From a virus: DNA of 44,371 nucleotides. The notes beneath the pieces are model-generated. The model was not told the DNA's origin, made no database searches, and saw only the letters and a program-made list of their open reading frames with translations. The translations under genes and the position numbers were made by a program. The stretch covers positions 1 through 44,371 of IMG/VR virus record IMGVR_UViG_3300044614_000605. One strand, written 5' to 3'. Within the stretch, counting starts at the first letter, position 1; every line of letters starts with the position of its first letter. This document shows positions 8,652-16,764 of the stretch, in pieces.

Positions 8652-9515
8652 TCAGAGGAGATCTCCACTCCTAGAAAGTTTGTCTTCTACATCCCGGCGA
8701 TAGGCCGGATCATCCTTGTAGCGAGGATCTCGAATAGCCCGAGCAAGCTCTGAATGACTACGGAAACCAGGCTCCATCGAAGACGGACGTTTCCCACTGA
8801 CCTGTTTACCTTCATAGCCAACGGAGTCGGTGTACTTAGCCTTGAGACCCATAGCAGCCCAATAGACAGCATCAGCATCTCCGTTATTCACCACGTTGTC
8901 GTAGGCGGAGACTTCAGCAGGGGTGAGGTTCTCAGAAGCCCAAGCGATCATGGCTTGGTACTCAGCCTCTCCACCAACGGCCTTCATCACACGGTCTGCC
9001 TCCTGTTGGGTGATAGCAGCTTGAACTGCCTGCTGTTCCTGTTGGGCGATGTAGTTAGCCCACGTCTCCACAAGGGTTCGACTGTCAAGCTGCGAGAGCT
9101 TCTCAATCGTTTCATCAGAGAGCTTGGAACTATTCTCAGAGAACTCCTTAGAGGCTTCTGTGAGGAGCTGTGCTACCTCTGAAACCTCTTCGGAGACCTC
9201 TTCTACTTGCTCCTCTTCATCACCTTCCTCAGGCTCTTCTGAGGGACTCTCAGAGTCCTCCTCGGGTTGCTCTTGCTTAGGTTCACCCAGCTTCTTTTGA
9301 AGTTCTAGGTAAGCCTTCTCAAGCTCCTCAGCAGACTTGTATTTGCCTGCATACCGGGCTTGTGCTTCGTCTTGAAGACGAGCCTGTTCGTAGGTCAGCT
9401 CTTGAGCTTTCTGTTGTTGCTCAATAAGACGCTCACCTTCTTGTAGTGCTTTAGCCTCCGCTGCCTGTTGAGCCTCAGCAGCAGAGGTATCTGTGGAATC
9501 AAACGTAAATTCCAT
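8652..9515 (-). CDS. Scaffold (capsid assembly) protein, T7 gp9-like
   Basis: A 287-residue, strongly acidic and probably coiled-coil protein, with a Glu-rich stretch around residues 80-110 and many Gln/Ala/Glu heptads. The C-terminus turns basic (RAIRDPRYKDDPAYRRDVEDKL), the usual capsid-binding end of gp9-type scaffolds. It lies between portal and capsid, as in T7. Confidence 0.9.
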   Translation of the reverse strand: MEFTFDSTDTSAAEAQQAAEAKALQEGERLIEQQQKAQELTYEQARLQDEAQARYAGKYKSAEELEKAYLELQKKLGEPKQEQPEEDSESPSEEPEEGDEEEQVEEVSEEVSEVAQLLTEASKEFSENSSKLSDETIEKLSQLDSRTLVETWANYIAQQEQQAVQAAITQQEADRVMKAVGGEAEYQAMIAWASENLTPAEVSAYDNVVNNGDADAVYWAAMGLKAKYTDSVGYEGKQVSGKRPSSMEPGFRSHSELARAIRDPRYKDDPAYRRDVEDKLSRSGDLL

Positions 9516-9516
9516 A

Positions 9517-9747
9517 TTAGTTGGTAATGATATTCACTGACATAAAATCAGGTGCAGTCACCCTCTCAGTAGCGCCGATCTTGGGCTTACTACCGTTTGG
9601 TGTGATCTTCTGCTTGACGGGATGATTCTTGAGGGGAAGACTGGTAGGCTCCCATGCCTCATTCACTTCAGGGGTTTCAGGGTTGCCCTTGAATGTCCCC
9701 TCCGGGTTCCGTGCCCTCTGGCGGGAAGTCTGATTGTCCTGTGGCAT
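9517..9747 (-). CDS. Small protein between portal and scaffold, unknown function
   Basis: Starting at the ATG at 9747 it has 76 residues (MPQDNQTSRQRARNPEGTF...). It is polar, with many Pro, Asn and Lys, and has no recognised domain. It overlaps the last 71 bases of the portal gene in another frame and ends just before the scaffold start. T7 has gp8.5-type small proteins near here, but no similarity is claimed. Other starts are possible, since the frame stays open upstream inside the portal gene. Confidence 0.6.
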   Translation of the reverse strand: MPQDNQTSRQRARNPEGTFKGNPETPEVNEAWEPTSLPLKNHPVKQKITPNGSKPKIGATERVTAPDFMSVNIITN

Positions 9748-11350
9748 TTGCGAATTGTTCTGCGATAGCTGGGTTCTTAGTTGGATCAGCCAATGGGGTA
9801 GAAGCAAGCTGACCAAGTTGACCCATGATGTTCTGATTCATAGCCTGTTGCTGTGCAGCTTCAGACTCGGCTTGACGTTCCTCAGAAGTCTTGATCAGAC
9901 CAAGGTAATCAATACCAAAGGAAGCACTGAGGCGTTTAATCGCTTCATCGGGATTGATATAGGTCTGGATCATCTCAGGACCCATCGTTTGAGCAAGGGT
10001 CTGGATGAACATAGTTAGAGCCTCTCGGTCCTGACCACGGCCAATCCCCTCTAGACCTGCAACCACTGTCGGGAAGACAATATTCTTAGGAAGAGGAGGA
10101 AGCTCTCTAGTCTTCTGAAGCACAAGGATTTTACGGTTGATGTAAGGTCCCAGTAGATCAACAGTCAGAGATCCAAATATCCCGGAGAGTTGTTCGTTGA
10201 CCTCCTGTTGGACGGCTCTGATCTCTTCGGCTGTAACACGTTCTGCGGAGCGAGGATTGAGGATCAGGAAGGCTTCCGAAAGACGTTGAGTGAGCGTATT
10301 ACTCATCTCATAGGCAGTACGGAAATCAGCTGTCTTACCAACCTGAATAACACCTACATCATCAGGACGGCCTTGGATGATCGCCCCATTCCCTGCTTGA
10401 GCAAGCTGAGAGGGCTTGGTCGTAGCAGAAGGAGATACGGTGAAGACAACCTTCGCTGCTGCAGCAGAACCTTCAACAAGGGCCTGCATCAGAGCTTCAA
10501 GGCTCTTCAGATCACCGAGATACTCCTCAATACGGGAACGTCCATAGTCTTCACCATCCACCACATTGAAGCGGAGGGCGATCCAAGGGGAAGCATTCTT
10601 AGGAGCCTTCGACTCAGACCCTTCAATGATCTTATTCTCAGCTTCCTGATGCCAATACCACTGTCCATCCTTAAGCTTTGCCCAGGTGTAGACAGCAACA
10701 TCATTGGTGTTGAGGTCGATCTTGAGATCAGGAACCGAGGCAGCACCTTCCTCACCGGGATGGTTGTCAGGCTTGATACCGTTAGAGGAGGTTGGCTTCT
10801 GGAAGTCCTCAGGGAGGAACTGACGATCAACAGCCTCTACAGTGACGATCTCGGTAGGTTGCCCTTCACCATCCCTAACGACAACGTAACGGTCAAGTGG
10901 ATAGAGCTTGAGATGTTTCTTGCCCATATAGACAAGCACATTCCCAGTCACTACCAAATGCTTCATGGCTTGGTGTAGGACCATTCGATCCTGTGACTCA
11001 GCCACGTTCTGCATCACAATCCTCTCAATCTTGGAGAGGGTCAAGTCAATCTCAGATCTAGCTTGCTTATCAATGTTCGGGTCAAGCGAAAGCTTACCGT
11101 CGTTGATCTGAAGCTTAAAGAACTTTTGATTGATAGGGAAAAGAGACAGCATCAACTTGGATGCCATCACATTCACGCCTTTTGCGCCGACTGACTGCCA
11201 AGGGGTTGTGAGCTTATTCCCAGAAGCATGACCGCTAGGGGTCAAAAGATAGGGAAGACTCAGCTTGGCACATTCACGGGCTGCATCAAGAAGCTGTGTT
11301 CTGCTGCTAGAAAGGCGGGCGTAACGCTGAGAAGCAGTAGTTTCCATCAC
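9677..11350 (-). CDS. Portal (head-tail connector) protein, T7 gp8-like
   Basis: A 557-residue protein (T7 gp8: 536). The N-terminal METTASQRYARLSSSRTQLLD, the KGVNVMASKLMLSLFPINQKFFKL segment and the segment ending in EEIRAVQQEVNEQLSGIFGSL are typical of T7-type portals. Twelve copies form the DNA entry channel and dock terminase and tail. Its start overlaps the preceding gene's stop (11347). Confidence 0.95.
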   Translation of the reverse strand: MMETTASQRYARLSSSRTQLLDAARECAKLSLPYLLTPSGHASGNKLTTPWQSVGAKGVNVMASKLMLSLFPINQKFFKLQINDGKLSLDPNIDKQARSEIDLTLSKIERIVMQNVAESQDRMVLHQAMKHLVVTGNVLVYMGKKHLKLYPLDRYVVVRDGEGQPTEIVTVEAVDRQFLPEDFQKPTSSNGIKPDNHPGEEGAASVPDLKIDLNTNDVAVYTWAKLKDGQWYWHQEAENKIIEGSESKAPKNASPWIALRFNVVDGEDYGRSRIEEYLGDLKSLEALMQALVEGSAAAAKVVFTVSPSATTKPSQLAQAGNGAIIQGRPDDVGVIQVGKTADFRTAYEMSNTLTQRLSEAFLILNPRSAERVTAEEIRAVQQEVNEQLSGIFGSLTVDLLGPYINRKILVLQKTRELPPLPKNIVFPTVVAGLEGIGRGQDREALTMFIQTLAQTMGPEMIQTYINPDEAIKRLSASFGIDYLGLIKTSEERQAESEAAQQQAMNQNIMGQLGQLASTPLADPTKNPAIAEQFANATGQSDFPPEGTEPGGDIQGQP

Positions 11351-11892
11351 GAACCGATATTAAGTTTAACAGGGCTAGAAGAACCACTGTTAATCGACAG
11401 AGGAATCCTCAACTGACTAGCTCCACGAGCTGCCTGTTGAGCCAGTTTCCTACCCGAGGTCTTCGCCTTCACACGACGGGAGTTAGAGCTATTGGTGGTG
11501 AACTGAGGAACTTGAGAACGAAGGCTTGATTCCTCAGCCCGTTGCTGAAGGCGGTCTTGAGAATCCAGCTGCATCTGAAGAGCTTGGTTCTGAGCTGCCA
11601 TGCTCTGCTCAAACTGTTGTTGTTGCATACGGGTCATCTCATCGAACTGAGCTTGAGCCCGAGCAATATCATCAGCACGATTGGTAGCGTTGGTTTGCTC
11701 CATCTGATCAAGGGTGGCTTTGTACTCGGCCTCCTTATTCTTGGCAATGACCTTCTCTACCCTGTAGAGTTCACGGGGGTTATCAAGCTTTTTAATACCA
11801 AGGTCCTTAGCGATGGCCTTGTACTCTTTATCCTTCAGACGAGGATCCTTAAACTTCGGCGGGTCTGGAGCCTTGGGGGCACTGGTACACAT
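11347..11892 (-). CDS. Coiled-coil protein upstream of portal, unknown function
   Basis: A 181-residue hydrophilic protein. The N-terminus (MCTSAPKAPDPPKFKDPRLK) is proline/lysine-rich, residues about 45-130 are Gln/Glu/Ala-rich and likely a long coiled coil, and the C-terminus is Ser/Arg-rich. It sits directly before the portal with overlapping ends, so a virion role is likely. The MC- plus Pro start resembles that of the gp14-like protein here (MCDPVS). I do not recognise a named family. Confidence 0.75.
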   Translation of the reverse strand: MCTSAPKAPDPPKFKDPRLKDKEYKAIAKDLGIKKLDNPRELYRVEKVIAKNKEAEYKATLDQMEQTNATNRADDIARAQAQFDEMTRMQQQQFEQSMAAQNQALQMQLDSQDRLQQRAEESSLRSQVPQFTTNSSNSRRVKAKTSGRKLAQQAARGASQLRIPLSINSGSSSPVKLNIGS

Positions 11893-12095
11893 TAGTCTGA
11901 TTGCAGTTTAGATTTGAGATACCTAACAACAGAGACCTGCCCTGCTCTATAGGCAATTTCGTGGTGCTGCAATGAGTAATCTGGAAAGATGTCGGGATAG
12001 ACCTGATCTAGCTCCTCAATCAGAAGCTGTAGGGTCGCATCACTAATAAAGCCTAATTCCAGATTCTCCTTAATAAGAACAGAAGGATCAGCCAT
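11892..12095 (-). CDS. Small conserved-looking protein between nrdB and the head genes
   Basis: A 67-residue protein (MADPSVLIKENLELGFISD...) with no recognised motif, predicted helical. It overlaps the end of nrdB by 8 bases and abuts the next gene, so it is translated in the same operon. Function unknown. Confidence 0.7.
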   Translation of the reverse strand: MADPSVLIKENLELGFISDATLQLLIEELDQVYPDIFPDYSLQHHEIAYRAGQVSVVRYLKSKLQSD

Positions 12096-12810
12096 ACATC
12101 GGGAGGTTCACATTGCTTGCCTCAAAGAAGGCAGGCATCCGGGCACGTTGGGTATCGGCAAGACCATCTGCCTTGCCACGGCTATAGAGACTGTCGGACT
12201 GGGAGATCCAGAAGTCTTTATTGAGCCACTTAGAAGAGCCCTCAAGACCATCCATCACCCAAGCAACGGTTGCTCGGCGGAGACGATCAAGGTTCGGTGT
12301 GGACTGAAGACCAAGCTCCTTACACACCATGTGATGAATAGCAACGTGGGTCTGTTCATCACGGCTAATATCTGCAGCCGTGGTTCTCATCCCGATGTCC
12401 CCAACATTGCGGTAGAAGGGGAGAAGGACAAAGAAGACACTCCGCTCAAGGATGGCTGCCTTGAGGATGGGGTGTTCAGGAGCCTCTAGCCAACTCTTAA
12501 GGATATGCTTTGCTTCACGCTCAGCTTTAGGGTCAAACCCGTGGGCTTGAACGATGTATTCAAAAGCCTGATCGTGACGGTCTTCATCCTGTTGGTTGGA
12601 TTGAAGAGCCTCCACAACACCAGGAGTAGAAGGCAGTTCCTTCTCAAGACCCTGTTGGAGGAACTCCTTAACAGGAAGCTCCAGACAACGGAGTGCAAGA
12701 GCCCTGAAGATCGAGTCTTCAGAGCCCTTGGTTACCTGACCCTTGTCAACGGCTACAGGGGTCCACTTGCGTTTGCGGGAAACGACGGAGAGGTAGGGCG
12801 AGTTCATCAT
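12088..12810 (-). CDS. nrdB: Ribonucleotide reductase class I beta subunit (ferritin-like), atypical radical site
   Basis: A 240-residue diiron/dimetal ferritin-like protein immediately after nrdA, with an ATGA-type overlap. Candidate metal ligands are E44, E76 and H79 (ExxH), E122, and E152 and H155 (ExxH), with spacing like E. coli NrdB. The residue four places after H79, where E. coli carries the radical Tyr122, is Phe83. A Tyr-lacking NrdB has been reported in cyanopodovirus RNRs, where it led to their reclassification from class II to class I. The subunit is short (about 375 residues in E. coli). It should supply the radical or oxidant for NrdA to make dNTPs during infection. Confidence 0.88.
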   Translation of the reverse strand: MMNSPYLSVVSRKRKWTPVAVDKGQVTKGSEDSIFRALALRCLELPVKEFLQQGLEKELPSTPGVVEALQSNQQDEDRHDQAFEYIVQAHGFDPKAEREAKHILKSWLEAPEHPILKAAILERSVFFVLLPFYRNVGDIGMRTTAADISRDEQTHVAIHHMVCKELGLQSTPNLDRLRRATVAWVMDGLEGSSKWLNKDFWISQSDSLYSRGKADGLADTQRARMPAFFEASNVNLPMYG

Positions 12811-14198
12811 TCAGCGCAAGAAACACAAAAGTCGTCAGCTGGTGCAGAGGCTTCATCGAAGCCGAATAGGTCGCGGAAGTCTTCATCCAAAGCAGCCAAG
12901 GCATCATCCTTACGCTGGGTATCAGGCATCACCTGAAGGGCGTAATACATGCTGGTCTGCGGGGAAGACAACCATTCCTGAAGGAACTTACGGTCGTAGG
13001 TCACTACGTCGGACCAAGTGTTATAGGAGTAGGAGTGCCAGAGGCCTGTCTTCTCATACATCCGTACAAGCTCATTAGCCACAAGGTTGTAGGCATCCCA
13101 ACCAACCTCACAAGCAATCTCCACATCGCCATAGTCGTAACTAGCTACGCCAAAAGTGCCGCTATCACGATCAACGGTACGAGCAATGGGAGGAGCAATC
13201 TCTGGAGTCGTTGTGAAGCCACGGAGATCCTTGTAGCGATAGGAGCAGGTAGCAGTAGGGGCAATGGTGAAAGCCCTCTCCATCCCATGAGCACGGGCTA
13301 CATGGGCAGCAGACTCAATACCCCGTTGGATAGCACGAGCAAGGATCAGAGCGGGAGTGTGTTCATCACGTTCCCCATTGTTCAAGGTACGGAGTGCTTC
13401 ACCAAACTCTTTGTAGCTGACACCGTGAATAGACAGGAAGTTGGCAAGGCCAAGCAGGCCAAGACCAACCTGACGATCCTTCTCAGGAGGGAGATACTCA
13501 CCAGAGTCGCCTACACCTGTCTTGGCATGAAGAGCACAAAGCTCAGACATACCCATGACGAAGGCTTGCTCTACATCCTCTACGGTGCAGGCCCCAAGGT
13601 TCAGGTGCTGGAGAAGGCAAGTACCACGGCTCTTGAGGAGGATCTCAAGGCAGACATTGGCACGGATGCGTTCTCCGTTCTTGTCATACCGCATCTTGGT
13701 AAGCCAGAGGTCACCCTTACGGATGCTGTCAAGACAAGCTTCGATCAGCTCAGGGGAAGATTTAGAGAGGAAGTCGTGGTCTACGTTCAGACAACGCTTC
13801 ACCCACGGAAGGTCTTGACGGCTAGCAGTGACAAACTCGAGTGCATCAGGATGCGAGTAATCAAGATGCAACACACAAGCGCCGTTTTTGTACAAACCAC
13901 CCCGCCTCAGGATTTCGTTGAGAGTGGAGTAGATCTTTCCAAACGACACAGGCCCAGAAGCAACCAAGCCTTTGCCATTCTCAACTCCTCTGGGTCGAAG
14001 CTTGGATAGGTGGACTGCAACTCCTGCTCCATATCGGAGAGCGTGGCTAACAAAGCGCCAAGACGCTTCGATTCCATTGTCTCCCTCCATTTCATCTTCA
14101 ACCACGAAAATGGTGCAGCTGACCGGCAAGCGTCCATCCGGTTGATCCATCCAGCTCTGGACACGACCAGTTCGGGCAATCTTGTCAGTGGTATTCAT
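12807..14198 (-). CDS. nrdA: Ribonucleotide reductase class I alpha subunit, short form
   Basis: A 463-residue catalytic subunit (E. coli NrdA: 761) with no N-terminal ATP cone. Visible active-site residues are C28 (SCTIF), N181, C183 and E185 (NVCLEIL), C194 as the redox partner of C28, the YY pair at 418-419 that relays the radical, and a C-terminal CVSC (458-461) for thioredoxin reduction. The YY pair and the adjacent nrdB argue for class I. Short cyanophage alphas like this were once called class II. It reduces ribonucleotides for phage DNA synthesis. Its ATG overlaps the methyltransferase stop and its own stop overlaps nrdB. Confidence 0.92.
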   Translation of the reverse strand: MNTTDKIARTGRVQSWMDQPDGRLPVSCTIFVVEDEMEGDNGIEASWRFVSHALRYGAGVAVHLSKLRPRGVENGKGLVASGPVSFGKIYSTLNEILRRGGLYKNGACVLHLDYSHPDALEFVTASRQDLPWVKRCLNVDHDFLSKSSPELIEACLDSIRKGDLWLTKMRYDKNGERIRANVCLEILLKSRGTCLLQHLNLGACTVEDVEQAFVMGMSELCALHAKTGVGDSGEYLPPEKDRQVGLGLLGLANFLSIHGVSYKEFGEALRTLNNGERDEHTPALILARAIQRGIESAAHVARAHGMERAFTIAPTATCSYRYKDLRGFTTTPEIAPPIARTVDRDSGTFGVASYDYGDVEIACEVGWDAYNLVANELVRMYEKTGLWHSYSYNTWSDVVTYDRKFLQEWLSSPQTSMYYALQVMPDTQRKDDALAALDEDFRDLFGFDEASAPADDFCVSCAE

Positions 14199-14782
14199 AC
14201 GAGATCAATAAAAGAAAGTTGTGCTGTAACTGGGGCAGACCATTGATCTCCCATAGCAGTAGCAATGCCTTGATAGGTAAGGCTTCTAAGCTTCCAACGA
14301 TGCTCAGAAGGTGGCATCCTATGAATAGTATTGGCTCTACCAGAAACAATTTGGGTAGGCTGTAAAGGCGGAAGGTTCTTCAACCAAAGGCAAGTGCTTT
14401 TGGTTTCGCCATGACCAAACATCCAAGGCTGAATGATCTGGTCTGGCTTGCGTATCTTTGACGAGATCACACTTATTGGATTCTCGATTGCAATTTGATT
14501 GATCGGAGCCGCCATGAGACGCCGAACAAAATCAAGAGCTTCTTCCTGCTCTTGTTGTTTCTTGTGAAACCACCTAGCGCCAGACACTGCTAAGTGAGTG
14601 CAAGGAGGATGAGCAACCATTAAATCCCAACCGTCATTGATAATGTCAAAGACATCACCTTGGTAATGAGGTCCTGGCTGATCAGTTGGCAGGAGATCAC
14701 AAGATATAGCTTCGCAACCGTTTCTAATAAAGGCGTCTCGCACTCTGCCTGAGAACTCACAGGCAACGAGTACCTTTTTCAT
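14195..14782 (-). CDS. Cytosine-C5 DNA-methyltransferase-like protein
   Basis: A 195-residue Rossmann protein. The N-terminal VLVACEFSGRVRDAF is an SAM-binding motif I, AHPPCTHLAVSG near residues 57-68 carries the catalytic PPC (motif IV) of C5 methyltransferases, and IENP (about 99-102) stands for the ENV motif. It is much shorter than a full restriction-type methylase and lacks an evident target-recognition domain. It probably modifies phage DNA or a nucleotide (inference). Short direct repeats (about 14199-14209 and 14787-14797) lie at its two ends, so it looks like an inserted cassette between mazG and nrdA. Confidence 0.78.
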   Translation of the reverse strand: MKKVLVACEFSGRVRDAFIRNGCEAISCDLLPTDQPGPHYQGDVFDIINDGWDLMVAHPPCTHLAVSGARWFHKKQQEQEEALDFVRRLMAAPINQIAIENPISVISSKIRKPDQIIQPWMFGHGETKSTCLWLKNLPPLQPTQIVSGRANTIHRMPPSEHRWKLRSLTYQGIATAMGDQWSAPVTAQLSFIDLV

Positions 14783-15166
14783 CTAGACAAGATCAATCAA
14801 TACAGGGGGTTGATAATTAGGTCCTTTGAGAACTTTGCCGTCCTCTCTCTTCAACGGTTTACCATCCACGAGCTTGCTCATGTTGCTATCCATGACTCGG
14901 TTATAGGCAGAGTCAAGATCCCAACCGAAAGCCTCTGCCATCTGGAAGCAGACCACTACAAGGTCAGTCAACTCCTTAAGAGCCTCTTCCTTAGCTCGCT
15001 TATTGTTGGGTTGAGAGATGCACTCATAGAGAGAGTTCTTCAACTCAAGCCACTCTTCAGTCACCAGATGGAGCTGCAGCTTTGCAATGCTGGGCGTGAA
15101 GCAATCCATCGGTTGATCCATTGCCTCTCGAAAGGCCCTGGCTCGATTGCGGAAGTTACTTGTCAT
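14783..15166 (-). CDS. MazG-like nucleotide pyrophosphohydrolase
   Basis: Starting at the ATG at 15166 it has 127 residues. The all-alpha NTP pyrophosphatase motif is present: EEWLE followed about 25 residues later by ELTD (EExxE...ExxD), then MAEAFGWDLDSAYNRVMDSNMSKL. MazG proteins hydrolyse NTPs or dNTPs and are frequent in cyanophages, where a role in (p)ppGpp or dNTP pools has been discussed. A TTG at 15211 would give a longer form overlapping the previous gene. The C-terminus ends IDLV, as does the methyltransferase downstream. Confidence 0.85.
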   Translation of the reverse strand: MTSNFRNRARAFREAMDQPMDCFTPSIAKLQLHLVTEEWLELKNSLYECISQPNNKRAKEEALKELTDLVVVCFQMAEAFGWDLDSAYNRVMDSNMSKLVDGKPLKREDGKVLKGPNYQPPVLIDLV

Positions 15167-15170
15167 GTCG

Positions 15171-15434
15171 TCAAATAGAGGCTGCACTGGTGGTGTGGTA
15201 AAGGGAATCAATGGAAGAGATGGCCTTATCGAGATAGGCCCTAGCTTTTAGGAGATCGTCAAGCTCAGACTCATGCGGCTTTGAACCAGCACGGCAGACA
15301 TATTTGATGATGCAACCCTTCAGATAATCAAGCTTCTGATCTGCGATGAAATCCCAAACCTGAATGCTTCCCTTCTGATAGTGAGTAGGGTTGTACTTAG
15401 ACCCCTTTGGGCCAGTGCTTGAGAAGGTTTCCAA
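15171..15434 (-). CDS. DUF3310 (SaV-like) protein
   Basis: An 87-residue protein with NPTHYQKGSIQVWDFIADQ, LDYLKGCIIKYVCRAG and LLKARAYLDKAI, the pattern of the DUF3310 family found beside nucleotide metabolism genes in many phages. Function unknown. No ATG is available; the frame appears to start at a TTG (15434), overlapping the NblA-like gene by 38 bases. Confidence 0.8.
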   Translation of the reverse strand: METFSSTGPKGSKYNPTHYQKGSIQVWDFIADQKLDYLKGCIIKYVCRAGSKPHESELDDLLKARAYLDKAISSIDSLYHTTSAASI

Positions 15435-15597
15435 CGGTGTTTACAAGTGCGAAGTTCTGGTGTTGAAGCGAATCAATAAGAGTGATCAGGTCTTCCTTGC
15501 TGGCCTTAGGCAGTAGGTCCTGCATCCGTCTCCATTTGAATTGCTGCTCAATAGTCGGATCAACTATTGGGGGTGGGGGTCCAAAGGATTGGCTCAT
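15397..15597 (-). CDS. NblA-like phycobilisome degradation adaptor
   Basis: A 66-residue protein with the layout of the NblA family (about 60 residues, helical hairpin): a short Pro-rich lead, then IEQQFKWRR, a SKEDLITLIDSLQHQN helix and a C-terminal VGNLLKHW. NblA proteins bind phycobiliproteins and hand them to the Clp protease, and they occur in several cyanophages that infect phycobilisome-containing hosts. Such a gene would free amino acids or stop light harvesting during infection. The assignment rests on motif pattern only. The ATG lies 38 bases inside the end of the exonuclease gene. Confidence 0.6.
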   Translation of the reverse strand: MSQSFGPPPPIVDPTIEQQFKWRRMQDLLPKASKEDLITLIDSLQHQNFALVNTVGNLLKHWPKGV

Positions 15598-16297
15598 TGT
15601 TCTCAAAGTCAAATTCACCGGGACGAAGGATGCGGGCAAGACGGGCATTACGGAGTGCATCTTCCTCTGTTAGACCAGCCTTCTCATAGGCTTGAACAAT
15701 CAGAGTCCAAGGCTCTCCCTCTTGGGAAAGGATCTTGTCCGCAGACTTTGGGCCAATGCCAGGAATACCCTTATAACCATCAACCACATCACCAGTCAGA
15801 CACTGAAGATGGAATTGACGGTCAGCAGCTTCGGGGGTGACTTCAATCTCCTCTTCTCCATTGAAGAGGCGACAAGCGATACTCTTCATATCTTTGTCGG
15901 GACTGACAACAACGAAGTTCTCGCTGCTCATATGACAGTCCAAACCCAGAAGGTCGTCTGCCTCTAAGCAGTCAATCCGTTTGCAGGTGAAGGTATCGAA
16001 GGCGTAGTTCAGGAGACGCTTGTAACCTGCAGGCTTCCGCTTGACACGGTTACCCTTGTATTCAGGATCAACTTTCTTTCGGAAGTTACTGGTGCCAGTG
16101 AAGTAGAGAACAACGTCCTCTGTCTCATAACGTTCCTTGAGGTCTTGTATCTGCCTCTCGAACATCCGTACAACAAGAGGGAAGTTAGAAGCAACGATGA
16201 TGACCTCATCGCCGAAGTCAAGATCTTCCTCTCCCATCTGACAGGAGCGATAGGCATAGAAGTCAGCGTCTATACGAAGCTGAGGTGGTGCGTACAT
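15560..16297 (-). CDS. 5'-3' exonuclease (T7 gp6-like, FEN family)
   Basis: A 245-residue protein. Acidic metal-binding motifs are visible: RIDADFYAYRS at the N-terminus, CLEADDLLG near residue 112 and VVSPDKDM near 131. A helix-3-turn-helix DNA-binding segment follows (GDVVDGYKGIPGIGPKSADKIL). It degrades host DNA to recycle nucleotides and removes RNA primers in T7-type replication. Its ATG overlaps the HNH gene's stop as TAATG. Confidence 0.92.
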   Translation of the reverse strand: MYAPPQLRIDADFYAYRSCQMGEEDLDFGDEVIIVASNFPLVVRMFERQIQDLKERYETEDVVLYFTGTSNFRKKVDPEYKGNRVKRKPAGYKRLLNYAFDTFTCKRIDCLEADDLLGLDCHMSSENFVVVSPDKDMKSIACRLFNGEEEIEVTPEAADRQFHLQCLTGDVVDGYKGIPGIGPKSADKILSQEGEPWTLIVQAYEKAGLTEEDALRNARLARILRPGEFDFENNEPILWTPTPNS

Positions 16298-16764
16298 TAG
16301 TTAATAAGATAATAGAGAGCCTGCATTAGATACCTAGGGTCATCGTTGAACCGTCCCAATCCAAGGTTGCAGGAGTTGCAGATGTAGCCCCTGAACGTTG
16401 AGTTGAAATGGCAGTGGTCTAAGACCCAAGTATCTGTGTGCTGTTTGCAGATAGGACAGTGACCAGGAGGGGGAGGAGGATTCCTCTCTCTCAGGTAGCT
16501 TCTGACTTCTGCTAAGGCTTTGGTGCAGGACTTACAAGTGTTCTTCCTTCCAGCCTTTGAAGTGGAGAAGTGAGGGAAGGACTCAATAGGTAAGTGCTGA
16601 TTGCAAGCACGACATTGCTTAGTGGACTTCTCTCCAACTTGGTCCTGACTTAGGCTCAGCTGCCATTGGGACTCGGAGGTTATAGAACTCTCCGGCTTCA
16701 ACGATGCTGAGAGAAAGGAGAGACTCAACTGTTGCGACGTGCTCGGGCTTGACGGACAAGCCAT
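16297..16764 (-). CDS. HNH / recombination endonuclease VII-type endonuclease overlapping the DNA polymerase end
   Basis: The protein has two CxxC pairs (CRACNQHLP...CKSC and CPIC...CNSC) and the endonuclease VII-like core VLDHCHFNSTFRGYICNSCNLGLGRFNDD. The zinc/HNH domain begins at the DNA polymerase stop codon (16619), but the frame has no ATG after that point. The nearest ATG starts are at 16764 or 16800, inside the part of the polymerase gene coding for motif C and the C-terminus. Translation may instead begin at a non-ATG codon such as the TTG near 16700. It is related to the HNH protein at 35395-35802. A homing-type role is inferred. Confidence 0.72.
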   Translation of the reverse strand: MACPSSPSTSQQLSLSFLSASLKPESSITSESQWQLSLSQDQVGEKSTKQCRACNQHLPIESFPHFSTSKAGRKNTCKSCTKALAEVRSYLRERNPPPPPGHCPICKQHTDTWVLDHCHFNSTFRGYICNSCNLGLGRFNDDPRYLMQALYYLIN

